DNA from: Eurosta solidaginis
Lineage: Eukaryota > Arthropoda > Insecta > Diptera > Tephritidae
Direction of reading: 5' to 3'
DNA length: 64,000 bases
Assembly (NCBI RefSeq): GCF_040869045.1
Contig: NC_090322.1
Coordinates: 181,907,477-181,971,476, forward strand
Part shown: positions 1-12,304 of the stretch, piece by piece
Layout of the letters: every line of letters starts with the position of its first letter
Numbering within the stretch: the first letter of the stretch is position 1
The notes under the pieces: generated by a model
What the model was told of the DNA's origin: nothing
Database searches by the model: none
What the model saw: only the letters and a program-made list of their open reading frames with translations
Position numbers and translations under genes: made by a program

Positions 1-1372
1 AAGGTCTCTCGGTTCTAAGATTCAACACTTTTTAACTAATTGCAGCCCTTGCCATCCAACTTAGAAACATGATGTCGATAGCAATATATAAATACGACAC
101 CAGTTTCAAGTACCATATCGAAACAAAAAGGCTTGATACGCAAAATAGCGAGACTAACAGTTATTGCATCATATCGATTGCAAAACTTTAGAAATTGAAA
201 GGACCCCCAAATACAAAACCAAACATAAGCATCTGGCTCAGCACAGAAAGCTTTATGCTTTATCACTCTCTTCAAGGTAGGGATTGTAAGGTAATATAAA
301 GCATGTTTTTCACCAGCAATCATCCCGCCTTTTAAGGATTGCAGTAACCCTAGCAGGCACGTTTTAAATGTTGCCCTGCATTTTTCTATTATCCATCAAA
401 TAGCCTAGCACCATAAGAAAGCAAATTAAACAGTTTGAAGGATCGAGTCATTGAAATGATCGAGTGATAAAAATAACGGCATCGAATCGAAATCCTTGTT
501 TCTACCCACATTTTTATTCGACTTCTACAGCACTTAAACAATAACAAATTAATTTCATAAAAAAAGTAATTTATATCGCTTTTAAGCCTAAATGTATGCA
601 ACTAAACACGTACTATATTGAGTCAACAAACCAAAGCGCTAGAATAACTCTAAACCAATTGATAAGGTTTTAGAGAGAGTTATATGTATATGTCAATGGC
701 AAGGAGATAAATTTGGGTTAATTTTTGTTTTTAATGAAACTAACTTCCCTTTTAGAAAATATTTTTGCATAAAATTAACGTCTATCTGAAAGAATATGGA
801 ATACAAATAAGTATCATTTGAGGAGAGACCAGAAAATCAAAGCTACTCAGAGTCGCTACTTTGGGTGTAGATAGAAAACAGCCACGTAACTGAAATATTC
901 TGCAAACTTTCTCTAAGATTTTTTTTATTATTTATATGTTTTTACTTTTTTCCAAACTATGATACATTTTTTTTTTATTTTCACAAGTTATTTTATTATA
1001 AGGTTAAGTTTACTATTATTTAAACGTTTAATTTTAAAAGCTAAACGGAATTTTACAAAAATATCACCACAAAATACGCCGTGACGCCATTTTTATTTTC
1101 AATACCTTACTATATCCCTATCTAATCCATCTTATAACGATATCAAATTAAAAAAATTCCCACAAACATTCTCTTTCGCAAATACCATACAAGCGTGCCA
1201 TCTACCTCCCATAATCCTCATACATTGCAACCATGCGTGACCATACCACACATACACATATACACACAAGCTCTCAAAGCCACTTGATCCTTCCTACAGT
1301 GGCGTAGAAATAAAACGCAGCAACTCTGTATTAACTGTTAATTCAAAATTTAATTGCACTTTCTGCCCGCAG
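1..1372 (+). other. wupA: wupA intron, upstream part
   Basis: This is AT-rich intron sequence leading to the first recognisable exon 6 variant. No exon, repeat with clear ends, or RNA gene was seen in it. The earlier wupA exons (those before exon 6) are not in the window and must lie to the left. The polypyrimidine-rich stretch just before 1373 is the acceptor of the next exon. Confidence 0.6.
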
Positions 1373-1473
1373 AAACACTTAAGAAAATTGTACAGGATTA
1401 TTACACAAAAATACTCAAATTGGAGGATGAGAAGTATGACGTTGAATATCAGGTTGCCAAAAAGGAATTAGAG
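1373..1473 (+). CDS. wupA: Troponin I alternative exon 6, variant A
   Basis: Troponin I is the inhibitory subunit of the thin-filament troponin complex in muscle. This exon supplies the helix of the IT arm that forms a coiled coil with troponin T. Read with one base (G) from the previous exon, the 101 nt give 34 codons beginning E-TLKKIVQDYYTKIL and ending VAKKELE. The pattern of residues lines up with the two exons at 4275 and 5313, which have exactly the same length and phase, as expected for mutually exclusive exons. The acceptor is a good pyrimidine tract plus CAG. The donor is GAG followed by GCAAGA, a GC rather than GT donor. An in-phase GT exists inside the exon at 1453 but would delete seven residues. 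In Drosophila this position of wupA is also alternatively spliced. Confidence 0.93.
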
Positions 1474-3004
1474 GCAAGAAATAACTACTTTTTTTTTAAT
1501 TAAATTGTTAGCAAAATATATATTTTTACTGATTTTTAAATTTAATTTTTTGCGCTTTTTGGAGTATTTATATAGAAAAATTTTTATATTACTCGTAATT
1601 TGTATTCTTAAACATGTTGTACATATTGTACAACTCATTTTGGCAGTAGTTAGTCTTGTATTAATAATATCTTCTCGTCTACATGAATTAAACAAACAAC
1701 ATACTCACACTCACACAAACATACATATACCAAGCGTATTCAAAGTAGTTTTTGGGGAAACCTTTTTTTTTGATAAAACTTAACAGTTATTAATTTCAAT
1801 ACATAAACATAGCTTCCTTAGTAGTTGTTGTTCCACACACAAAAAGAAATATGTAACCGTATATCAAATATATATAGTAAAGGTTCTCGTTGTTGGTGCT
1901 CACCCTGTATCCTTATGTACTTTTTCTAAATTTATATAGAACATAACAAAAATCGCAAAAAAATGTATTAAAATTTGTTCAACGTACTAAAATAAATTTT
2001 GAGCGTGTACGTAAAGCGTAAAATTATAGCTTTAAAAACACATTTTTATCTTCTGAAAAATGTTAATTTTTAATATTCAAAAAAATCTGCAAACCCTGTT
2101 GAAATTGTTTATGTAAACCACTTTTTCAAGTGTACTAAATAATAAAGTTGCTATTATTTGTTTTTTCTAATATATATTTTGTATTGTAACAAAGTTAGTT
2201 TTAAAATAAGTTTTTTTACTCACAATTTTTATCAATAACTTGTATTAAAGAATTCGAAAAAAAACTTGTTTTCGTATGATCAGCTTTAAGCACTTTTTAG
2301 CTTTTACGTTTTAATGCCCGCCAACTGTTTTTGACTCCAACGATTTTTTTTTTTTTTTTTAATTTATCCACCAAAATCGCTTATACTAAGAGCAACAACA
2401 ACTGTTTAGGTGTTTCACTTCAAAACGCACTTTTTCAGATTAAATTCAGACTCAGATTCCACTCACATCATTTTTTAAAGCATGTACAAAAATTTCTTAT
2501 TTTTCTGAGAAAACGTCTAAAGTTGATTTCGATATTCCACATGACATTTGAAATAGCACAAATTTGAAGTGAAACACGCATAACACTTATTACATTTACT
2601 ATTTTTTTTTTATCAAACATCTTATGTTTTTCGTACAACGTTTTTGAATATATTTTCTTGGTACGATTTTGTTTTTGCAAAGCAAACTAACTTGTCTATA
2701 ACTTACTAAACCCTATATTAGTATCAGTACAAAAACTGTAGAAGCTGTAAATATTGTTTTTTGCTGCAGCTTTTACTAAATCAACTTGTACTTGTATAAT
2801 AAACATTTTTCGCATTATTTTCATCAATCTCGTATTCATATGTGTGAAAATTGTACATGCAATTTTTTAAAAAAATGACAATAAATAGAATATTTGAATT
2901 ATTTACATTAAAAACACAAAAATTATTTACTAACGTGATTTGTGACTGTAACTTTTCAGTTGCAATGATTTTCAACCGTTGCTGTGATTACACAGTGATC
3001 GAAA

Positions 3005-3152
3005 CATAATCCTCGTGTTCCAATGAAACATGAACCAGATACGGATAGAGATTTAACATGCAGATGACCATATGAATCACATTGTTGTTGCATTTGCATG
3101 TTAAATCTCTATCCGTATATGGTTCACGTTTTATTGGAACACGAGGAATATG
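3005..3152. repeat. 62-bp inverted repeat (hairpin)
   Basis: The arms at 3005-3066 and 3091-3152 are complementary with only five differences by eye, and two of these would be G:U pairs in RNA. The loop is 24 nt. It lies in the wupA intron between exon 6 variants A and B. It may be a tiny MITE remnant, a small hairpin RNA precursor or a structural element of the pre-mRNA. The sequence alone does not decide. Confidence 0.85.
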
Positions 3153-4274
3153 ATTTAACTTGCTGTTCATAATCGCACCTCTCGTATGAGAGAGGAACTA
3201 GCTGCAACAGAGTAAATAAACGTGTATGTTATTTATGCCGCGGCTAGGAAGAAGTACATAACACAATACGCTGTGAGCAGAAATCATAGGTTTATTGATT
3301 CACATTGTCGCAGCTAATTGTTATGGTGTGCGTGAGTTGTGATTGGGTGTCACAGTCAGTCAGTCACGTCGATTTATTCGAAACTGTTGCTGTGAATTGC
3401 TTTCTCAAAATCACAAATTAATATTCGCCAACACTATTTTACATTCAGTGTAGTAAACTTATTCGTGGGATCCGAACAAAGGCAATTCGAAATAATAATC
3501 AGATATTTATTTTTATAATAAAATATAATATTAAAAATATACAGGAAAATTATAGAAAATTGAAAATTACTTTTTATTTTCTTGCGGCCTAAATTATGTC
3601 TTACTAAAAGTCGAGTATTTGGGGAAGCGGGTTTTGCGAATAATGGTGGTGGTGAAAATATAAGACACAGGTTTTTTAGTGGCTATAATATTCAGGGATT
3701 GTTCGAGGCTATAAAATTGGCATCGTTTCTGTGCGTTGTCAGTTCTGCGTCATGAATGATGTCTGTCTAATATTTATGAGAATTCAAAAAATACCTCCTG
3801 AGTCCTTAGTAGCGATTTTGCCAGTAAAATAAATTAATGGTTTAAAAAATAAACTAGGAACCTGGCATATAATTCCTTAGGTCAATTAATAAATACTTTT
3901 CCATAAGTAACTACTTATAAATTTAATGCATACAGCAAGTCTTGAATACGACCAAACACAATTTCGCTCTTCATAAACACAATACACATACATATACGCA
4001 TAGCGAGCTTTGATGTAGCTGAAAGTACACTAGTGATGAGCAATTGTTAAATTTAGAAAAACGTATACATTTTTACAAAATATGTACAACAACTACAGAA
4101 TATACATATCTATGTATGGACGTACATTTGACATAAAAATATCAATAAAATAAAACAGCTAGGTTTTTTGTTAAACACTTTCAAAACAATCAATTACATT
4201 TGCATTACAAATATATATGTATTTTGTGTCTGTATGTATTGCATTTATTTATGTAAATGTCATGTAAACCACAG

Positions 4275-4375
4275 CCGAACTACAAACCGTTTGCAAACAA
4301 TATTGGGAACGTCTTTTCAAATTGGAGGGTGACAAATTTGATTTAGAGCATATAGAAAAGATCAAAGCACAAGAG
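4275..4375 (+). CDS. wupA: Troponin I alternative exon 6, variant B
   Basis: This is the second of the mutually exclusive exon 6 versions. With the G carried over from the preceding exon it reads A-ELQTVCKQYWERLFKLEG and ends KIKAQE, 34 codons in all. The acceptor is ACAG and the donor GAG|GTAAAT is canonical. The product is the same IT-arm helix of troponin I, with different surface residues for a different muscle or stage. Neighbouring variants lie 2.8 kb upstream and 0.9 kb downstream. Which muscle uses it cannot be read from the sequence. Confidence 0.94.
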
Positions 4376-5312
4376 GTAAATAAAAAAGGCGATAATTTGA
4401 AGAAAAAAGCCAAATACAACAAATACATAAAATATGAAATGAATGAAATTCGCGCTGACTATTTTTTTTTTTATTATTATTAACTTAATTAACATTTTAT
4501 GCAACTTAAGGAAAAATAAAAAAACGGGATGGACTGTCGAGGGATTTCTTAAAAAAAAAAAAACAATTTTTTTCTTATATATAAGAAGGGAATCTACGAT
4601 TGGCGCTTTAAATAAAAAATCTAAATTGTTTAAAAAATGCAAAAATGTCTATTAATTTTACACTCGCAAAATTTAATGATTATTAATTTAAATTTGTTTT
4701 CTTTTGTAAAATATATCTTTAAATTTATTACATCTGTTGATATTTATTATTATTTCTATGACAGAGGTATAAAACTATTATTTGCATTTTTGATTTTTTT
4801 TTAATTTTAAAGCAGTTTCAGCTAAGATTAGCATAAACTGACTGAGCAAATAATTAATTTTTTCTGTTGCTTTATATTCCACCTAAAACTGTTAAAAAGA
4901 AAAATTCAAATTGATGCAACTGAACCTGGCGTGTCCTCCTCTTTTCAAAAACAAATAGATTTTTCAATTTATATAAAACTATACTTTATAAAACGCAAAC
5001 TCACACTTGAACACATAACATCATGAAGATTTTTTGACATGTGCTAATTAAAAAAAAAAAAAAATAAGAAATGTTTCGTAACGGTTAACGGCGGCGCGTA
5101 ATGTGACGAAGGCGCACCTTTGTTAGTTTAATCGTTTTATTTGCGTCCTACTCGCATTCTCTCTCGTTCATATGCAATCACTTTCTCACTATATATCCTA
5201 ATTTCTTTATATTGTATGTTCTTATACAAAAAAAAAAAAAAAAAAAAAAACAATAAAAAACAAAACGAAATAAAAACAAAACATTACAAAACTATGTATC
5301 AAATATTTACAG
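4376..5312 (+). other. wupA: wupA intron between exon 6 variants B and C
   Basis: This intron is short and very AT-rich, with poly-A runs (the longest starts near 5228). No transposon ends or hairpins were recognised. Confidence 0.6.
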
Positions 5313-5413
5313 GCGAATTACAAGAGATTTGTGAAGAGTATTACGAGCGTATGTATATATGTGAAGGCCAGAAATGGGATCTGGAATACGAAGTCAGGAA
5401 AAAAGACTGGGAG
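5313..5413 (+). CDS. wupA: Troponin I alternative exon 6, variant C
   Basis: This is the third mutually exclusive exon 6. Its translation, G-ELQEICEEYYERMYICEG followed by QKWDLEYEVRKKDWE, matches what I remember of the Drosophila troponin I sequence at this position. The exon is 101 nt, begins in phase 1 after ACAG and ends GAG|GTACTG. It joins in frame to the constant exon at 18092, giving DWE-INDLNAQ across the junction. It encodes the troponin T-binding helix of the IT arm just before the inhibitory region. The next exon is 12.7 kb away, across an intron full of mobile-element debris. Confidence 0.96.
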
Positions 5414-5646
5414 GTACTGCAAAATAAATCAAAACGTGTTAAAATATTTAAAGCAATATGACTAAAGAACAAAAAAAAATGTTTGTTTTATGTTTTCTCG
5501 TAAAAAAAAGTGTGAATATGAAAAAAAAAAAACATACTACACCCCAAACATCGGACCTAACACAAAAAACACTGTGCTTAATTGCATCCTAAATATTGTT
5601 TTTACACAAAATTTAAAACAAAAATATGTAACAAGTTTGTGAAATC

Positions 5647-5678
<32 letters not shown>

Positions 5679-7925
5679 CCCGCAATCACTCCATATAATA
5701 GACTGTGTGTTGAGTCCCATCAGAAACCAAAAACAAGTTGCAAAAGTCCGCTCATAATTTTGACGCTTATGGTGAGCGGGTGTCTGATTCTTATGTTTGT
5801 TTTTAATCTTTCCAAATACCGCCGAAATTATTGTTCATTCTAAATTGCTTATTTGGCATCCGATTTTTAGAACAAATATTTCAATATTTTGGTCTTAAGA
5901 AGCTTCGGGGGGGATCTGTAGATGTTTTTACACAGCTGTTTTATCGTTTTGTTGTAAAATGAAATTCGTACTAGAATTGCCTCAGTAGACAAAACTAAAA
6001 TAAAACGACTTACGAGCTCAAAAGGGCATTAAAATGAATAATAGAGCTTCTCAAGACAAAAATAATGATATTTAAAAATCGTGTCTCAAGTTACCAAGTA
6101 ACAACAAAAAAGAATTTCGGCTGCATTTGCAAAGCAAATTTTCCCAGACTCTCCCAATACAAGCTTCAAGTTTAGGATCGGACTTTTACAACTTTTCTTT
6201 TCGTCTTAGTCTAATGCATTATTATAAAATACACATAAAGCTTTAAGAAAACACAGTTTTTCAGTGTTACATTAAAGCAAAATTAAAGTCAAATTCAACT
6301 TTATACTACCGCATTGGGCCTTTACCAAGTAATTTGCTGTCCCTCATACTTTAAACGGTTAAACGGCAGGCTTAAATTTATTTTAATTTTGTCCGTGCAC
6401 TGAAACACTGGCTAAGCGAGAAACATTTTCTATAACACTGTAAACAAAATTTAGGTTCATCTATTCCTGTTAAAACCAGAAGGAAAATAAGGCTTATCAT
6501 TTAAGCAATAAAATCCCGAAATGATTTTTACTCCGTTACATTGGTTTAATTTGTATGATAATATAAAATTAGTGACCCATTTACAACCAAAAAGTTTTTT
6601 AAAATTTTTTAAAATTCTATCAGATATTTTGAAAAGATACATTATAAAATGTGTATTCAACCATTTTTGTATATATTCTATACTTTTGCCACTTTCATAT
6701 TAAATGTGAAAGCTTTCTTTTCCTTTTAGTTTTATCAAATATGTAGCATCTTGTTGCAATTTGTAATTAATCATTGCCACAACAAATTTCATTCAAAAGC
6801 CCTTCATAACATAGCGCCATGTTGCAGCATAGTAGTGAGCTACTGTAGTTAACAAGCCCTTATCCATTATTCCAAATTTTACAAAAATTGCATACGGCTT
6901 TACAAAATTCGTTTGTGCATAGATATTGCTCGCTACTGTAGATACCTTAGAATACTTTGTGCATATATAATGTATGCTTTTAGGTGCAGCGTGTCAATTT
7001 GTGAAGCACCTTCACTACTCAAGCACTTGTTTATAGCTCCTTTGCACAGTGAACTCATTTCGTGCAATTCATCTATTTTCATTTGTAGTTGTTATAAAAC
7101 TTCTATGGACTTTTCCACCCAGGAAGCCGATCTTTTATCTTTATTCATAAAAAATTGTACCAGACCGATTAAACGTCAGTACTCTCCATATATTATAGGG
7201 AATTTTTTTTTTTTGTTTTAAACTGTTGTGTGTTTTTATCGATGGCTGAGTGGAGCCTGCAAAAAATGCGATTAGTCTAGGAAGAATCCGGGTTGAGTAG
7301 TAGCAAAGGAATATGCGATTATACCTAGCTCTGGTCTCTTTATATGAGTTTGAGTGATTCCTTTTGTTTGACTATGTTTTATGGAGAGACCAACTGTTAT
7401 CTGTTTATGCCTGAACGGTTAGTGTCGGACCGATATCCTTTGTGTCCAACAGGAGGTCCTCTTTGTACTGCTACCGGCACTGTCGGACAGGGTTGCTTCG
7501 GACCGCTACGAGCACTGTCGTGCTTGTTTTCTTTGTTCGAAAATGTTCTTTTCCTACTCGTACGAAAATTCTTACGTATTTTTAATTTCTTTTAACTCAT
7601 ACAATATTTTAAATTGTTTTTCGTATTTATATTGTAGAAAAATAACGGAACATATGATAATAGCAATTTGGGTTCGGTATAGGGCTCCGTATTTTTCTAA
7701 AATAATTCTATTCAATTACATTTTATTTTATTTTTTTGTTTAACACATTTCTTTGCCGTATTTTTTTGTTGTTGTTGTTTCTTAAAATTGGCTATATAAA
7801 TTTCAAACTGACTAGCCCCAACTGTACGCAAAAGGAACTAGAGGGGAACAATTATACCCCAATGTATACAAGAGAGATCAATCGCAGACCACAATCCTGA
7901 TGGATTAATCGCACGATTTTTTGCA

Positions 7926-8035
7926 GAGGAATATCACTCTATCTCGATTGCCAGTTGGAAAACGCCGTATCTGAGAATATTTTTCCAAAATAGCCTATTT
8001 CAGAACTCGTTTTACCGCATACATTTCTAAAAAGG
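7926..8035. repeat. 29-bp foldback family, half copy
   Basis: This is the left half of the repeat family described at 9838. It starts with the same GGAATATCACxCTATxTCG end and carries the inverted form of the ATTCTGAGATAGGG units. The right half is missing or too diverged to recognise. Confidence 0.55.
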
Positions 8036-9837
8036 ACGTTTTTTGTCAAAGCAAGAGAATATTTTATAAGTACAAGGAAACTTTCCCCACTTCTAAAAAT
8101 CGAGCTCTGGATTTTGGAACGAATTTCTGGGCAATCATTCAGATCTTCTTTTGCATGATGATTTTATTTTACTATCTGAGGGTTCCTTAGATTCAGTAAT
8201 TTCGGCAGCTAAAAAGATTATAAAATATTGCCAGCGGTTAAAATAGATTATCTTTTTACAAAAGAAAACATAAGGGCTAATCCAACGAAAAAGACACCTA
8301 GGGTAAAAAATTGGAATGTAATGGTTTCTTTTAAAACAAGAAAAGATATTGATTTTTTGTCCGAAATCGTTAAGGGACTTTTTAAATTTACAAAAGTGGG
8401 TGATTTCGAAGGCCCACCCGTCACTCTTAGAAAAAAAAGTAGTTTTTCGAGTAAATTCCAAATCAAATGCGAGCCGATATGTCCCACCCGTCACTTTCGA
8501 TTGCTACATAAATACTATTTTTTGTTTCTTCCTGGGTTGGGACATCATGGAAAAAAATTCACGACATTTATATACAGTAATGTTTAGTTCACAATTATAT
8601 CAGCACTTAAAATATATCAAAAAAAAAAAATTAAACATATTTCCACACTGACACACATATACACCCAAAAAAATATATTTATTTAAAATGTTTGTCCATT
8701 CAAAATGCAAGCAAATATGAAATTAATTATGTTTTGTGTTTTTTATTTGTTTTTCCCTACACAAAGATATAATACTTAAATATTGCTGAAAATATATGCT
8801 AAGTAAATGTTACTAAAAAATCGCAATCACCCACACAAAAAAAAACTGGTATTTAAATTACTTGCACCTGTTTCTAAAGTTTCCTATTGCACTGTGCTCT
8901 CGAGCGCATTTTCAAAGAGTTGACGTAACTTACATTGCAAATTTTTTCGCTGTGTAATGCTCAATTTTGCAGACCTAGTCCTTGATTTCTGGGAACAGAC
9001 TAACTTACAGTAGACAAGCTACTATTTAGCGCACAGCTAAAACTAAAGAAACAGTCATTAACTGCGAAATGTAAGTTATGTCGCGCTCGCTGTCAAAACA
9101 AGCCTTATTATTGTAATTTATCAGCAATTTTCTTCAGTGCACTACAAAAACTAATTCCGTATCAATTTGTGCACGAACCATACAAAATATTATATTACAA
9201 ATTTACTCCACTAAAATAAATGCATAACTGTAAGAAAGTTCACACATTGTAAACGACACGGAAATTTTGCACAGTGCACAATCCACTTACATATGAATGC
9301 AAGGCCTATTAAGTGGCTGTGCTTTTGCTAGCTATTAGCACTCTTTATTCTATATGTGTTTCTGTCGTCTTTTGTTGTTACCCACACTTTTTATTAACCC
9401 GCAGTATCCGCCGCCCTGCTTTGACACACAAAAAATATAAAAAATTAAATAGTTTGATAGAAGCCGAGAAGCGCAGAAACAACAATAGTAACAAACGTAA
9501 CAAATGCATCTGTAAATATTATTCAAACACCAGCGCGCGATTTAAAAATTTGAAACTGCATCCACATAGGTTCCACAACTGTTAAAGAAAATGCTCTGAA
9601 CGTAACATACATACATATAAAATTAATGGAAAAAAACAATTAAAATTTATTGTACATAACAAGAAAACTAAAACAAATTTGTTTAAAAAATGCAAACGTA
9701 AGAATAAAAAAAAAAAAATGGGGCACAAAATATTTCTTGTTATCAAAGCATAAGTATGGCACATTCAATTTGTAATCCTGGTAAAGAAAAAAAATCAGCA
9801 ACACTCTAAGCTGTGTTAGACGAATAATTCGACTACT

Positions 9838-10142
9838 GAGTGGAATATCACCCTATTTCGTCTGCCAGTTCGAAAACGACCTATCTCAGAATTTTATTCG
9901 GTTATAGTATGTCCTATTTCAGATTTTTTTTTTTTCATGAACGCTCTATCTAACGTCAAAATGTATTGAATTTTCGCTTAGAAAGGGCTTTTTTTAAACA
10001 AATTCTGAGGTAGCGTGTTCTTTAAGCAAATTCTGAGATAGAGCGTTTTCGAAACTTATTCTGAAATAGGGTGTTTTTCAAAAGTTTTCTGAGTTGGGAT
10101 GCTTTTGAAACGGAAGCTGAGATAGGGTGCTGCTCGAATCAC
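9838..10142. mobile_element. 29-bp foldback element, best copy
   Basis: The right half is five tandem units of about 29 bp, each around a core like ATTCTGAGATAGGGTG. The left half holds the same units in inverted orientation, and the centre contains CGTCAAAATGTATTGAAT. The whole is therefore a foldback-type element whose inverted repeats are built of short tandem repeats. Related copies are at 7926, 36585, 41515 and 57215. It has no coding capacity. Confidence 0.7.
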
Positions 10143-10451
10143 CAGCTGTTCATTACCGCAAATAATTTAATTTTTCATACTGAACTATATAAAAAGTATA
10201 TTGGTACGGGAATATTGTTTTTCGTCTAAAATTAAGTCTAACATCATAAACGTAAATAAAAATTTAAACCAAAAATATGCGGAAATTACAAATAAAGAAT
10301 TTCTTGATTACACGGAAAAACCTTGAAAAAACACAGTTTCTCGTCGAATGGGTGAAAAGTTGAAATAAATAGCTCTATATTAGGTTAAAAAAAGCAAAAG
10401 AAATGGTTAAAAGACTAAAGCGAAAAGATATAATCAACAACACTATATAAA

Positions 10452-11236
10452 CACTGAAAGAAATGGTGATAGTAAAATCAACAAATCGGTTCTGTTGTTC
10501 TTGACTTAACGGAGATTCGGTGAAATTGATCGAATTATGGTTAATTCGACCGAGTTCTTTGTCAAGCGAACAAATTAGTTTAGTCATTTCAACAGAAGAG
10601 AAATTGTCGCTCTAAAGTTAACAAAATTTTGTAAAATTGACAGATTCTTAATCAATCTAACTGATTTTTTTGTTAACACAACTGATCTCACTGGTCATTT
10701 CAACAGCGATCAACAGTCAATAAATGAGCAAATTTCAAAGAGAATTTTACGCTCACTGCGCACTCTACTTTGTACTTATGTATGCTGTGTACTATATGTA
10801 TGCACATATTTACGTATGTGATAGGCGGCCGCCGTGGTGTGATGGTAGCGTCCGCCTACCACACCGAAGACCCTGGGTTCACACCCCGGGCAAAGCAACA
10901 TAAAAATTTTAGAAATAAGGTTTTTCAGTTAGAAGAAAATTTTCCTAAGCGGGGTCGCCCCTCGGCACTGTTCGGCAAGCACTCCGAGTGTATTTCTGCC
11001 ATGAAAAGATCTCAGTGAAAACTCATCTGCCTTGCAAATGCCGCAACATAGGTACTTTCGTACAAAGCTGTCGCAACAACTTTTTTTGTTCATTTGACTA
11101 CTAAAACGGTCAATTACGAATCAACGATTTGTGCGCAGTTGATTCAACATCTTGTTGCGATGGATAAAAATTGACAGAAATTTCGGTTAAATTGACCCGT
11201 GTTTCGGTTGATTTTACCAGTCTTTTTCTTTCAGTG
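10452..11236. mobile_element. CACTG-ended inverted-repeat element with a SINE inside
   Basis: The left end CACTGAAAGAAA at 10452 matches the reverse complement of the right end at 11236, and both ends continue to a shared GTAAAATCAAC. CACTG ends occur in EnSpm/CACTA-like and Chapaev-like DNA transposons, but no target duplication is clear, so the class is open. A SINE fragment sits inside at 10824. Confidence 0.55.
10824..11043 (+). mobile_element. tRNA-derived SINE, 3'-truncated copy
   Basis: The 5' part has a pol III B box (GGGTTCACACCCCGGGC) and an A-box-like GTGTGATGGTAGCG upstream of it. The body is shared with copies at 24801 and 63738. Homology stops at GCAAATGCCG, so the 3' third and the tail are missing. 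Confidence 0.8.
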
Positions 11237-12087
11237 AACAAACTGGGAAACAAACCCATGGAAAATTTACATGAATTCAAATTATAGGCATTCAACTCAT
11301 ATAAAGTCCTTAAGTTTTTAACTATTTGGATATTTCGCCATAAAATAAAAATAATCGCATTTTCAAAACTTTTGGTTAAGTCATTATTATCAGCAGTAAA
11401 TTTAAAAGAATATTTTTACAATGCCATTTTTGAAATTCGAATCATACACAAATATTGCATAGCTAAATGTACTACAATACTAAAAAAAACAATCAATTTA
11501 AATTATTAAAAATATGTTACCTAACTCTATTGCGCTAATCCTAAAAAAAATGCCACAACTACCTTCTAATTTTTGTTCCCATTCACTTACAAACCATTTT
11601 TTAAAGAATTTTCAAAGCTTTTTAATAATTTTTACCCAGTTTTTTTTTAATATTTTAAAATCTCGTATACACACTTCAGAAAAAAAAACACTTTGGAGCA
11701 AATTTCTCGGTGTAGTTTCCATAGACAAATTTTTACTTTTTCTATGGCTTCTAGATAGAGAGAATATTCTTATTTTAAAGAGAAAAACTAAATAAATATA
11801 ATATAAATTTTTAACTAAGCCAAGCACAATTAAAGTTCGACCCAAAATCACTTGACAGATAGCCTATTAACCGAACTCATTTTATTTATAAATGGCTTAA
11901 GAATTTAAGGTGTATAATCCTGACTAAATTTGACAGTTATTTGTGAAGATGTTAGTTTCATATCTATGTGCAACAACAACATCTGTAGGCAAATGCTTTT
12001 CATAGCAGATATATATTCTATGGGTTTGCTGAGGGCAACCTTGTTATGGAGAACTTAAGTTTATGGCGCAATGTGAATGTTATATAA

Positions 12088-12140
12088 CTTTTTCACATTT
12101 TCAGTTAGTCACTTATCTATAAATTATCTATAAATTATCG
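12088..12140. repeat. Terminus-like fragment of a MITE family
   Basis: The sequence CAGTTAGTCACTTATCTATA is shared in reverse with the end of the element at 21137-21364. It is probably a remnant of the same family; no second end was found. Confidence 0.4.
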
Positions 12141-12304
12141 TTTTGTCCATGCTACCTGGAAAGCCTGTCGCCTGTTCAGCTTATAAAACACTTGAAAGGG
12201 ATTACTGTTCGTTAAGTTTCATATTAATGTCGATACCGCAAATTGGCGTGCCGCCTGACACAGTCACTCAGTATAAGCATGTTTTGTATAATTTCAATAT
12301 TTTA

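Noticed and set aside
4401..5700. Long A runs as possible retroposon tails
   Set aside because: No flanking duplications or body sequence; ordinary AT-rich intron tracts.
7240..7312. tRNA-like segment with TGGCTGAGTGG A box
   Set aside because: No matching B box or cloverleaf could be drawn; at most a decayed SINE.
8135..8587. Overlapping frames of about 119 codons on both strands
   Set aside because: No recognisable domain, AT-rich codons, mirror-image frames; only a CCCACCCGTCACT direct repeat (8413, 8483) stands out.
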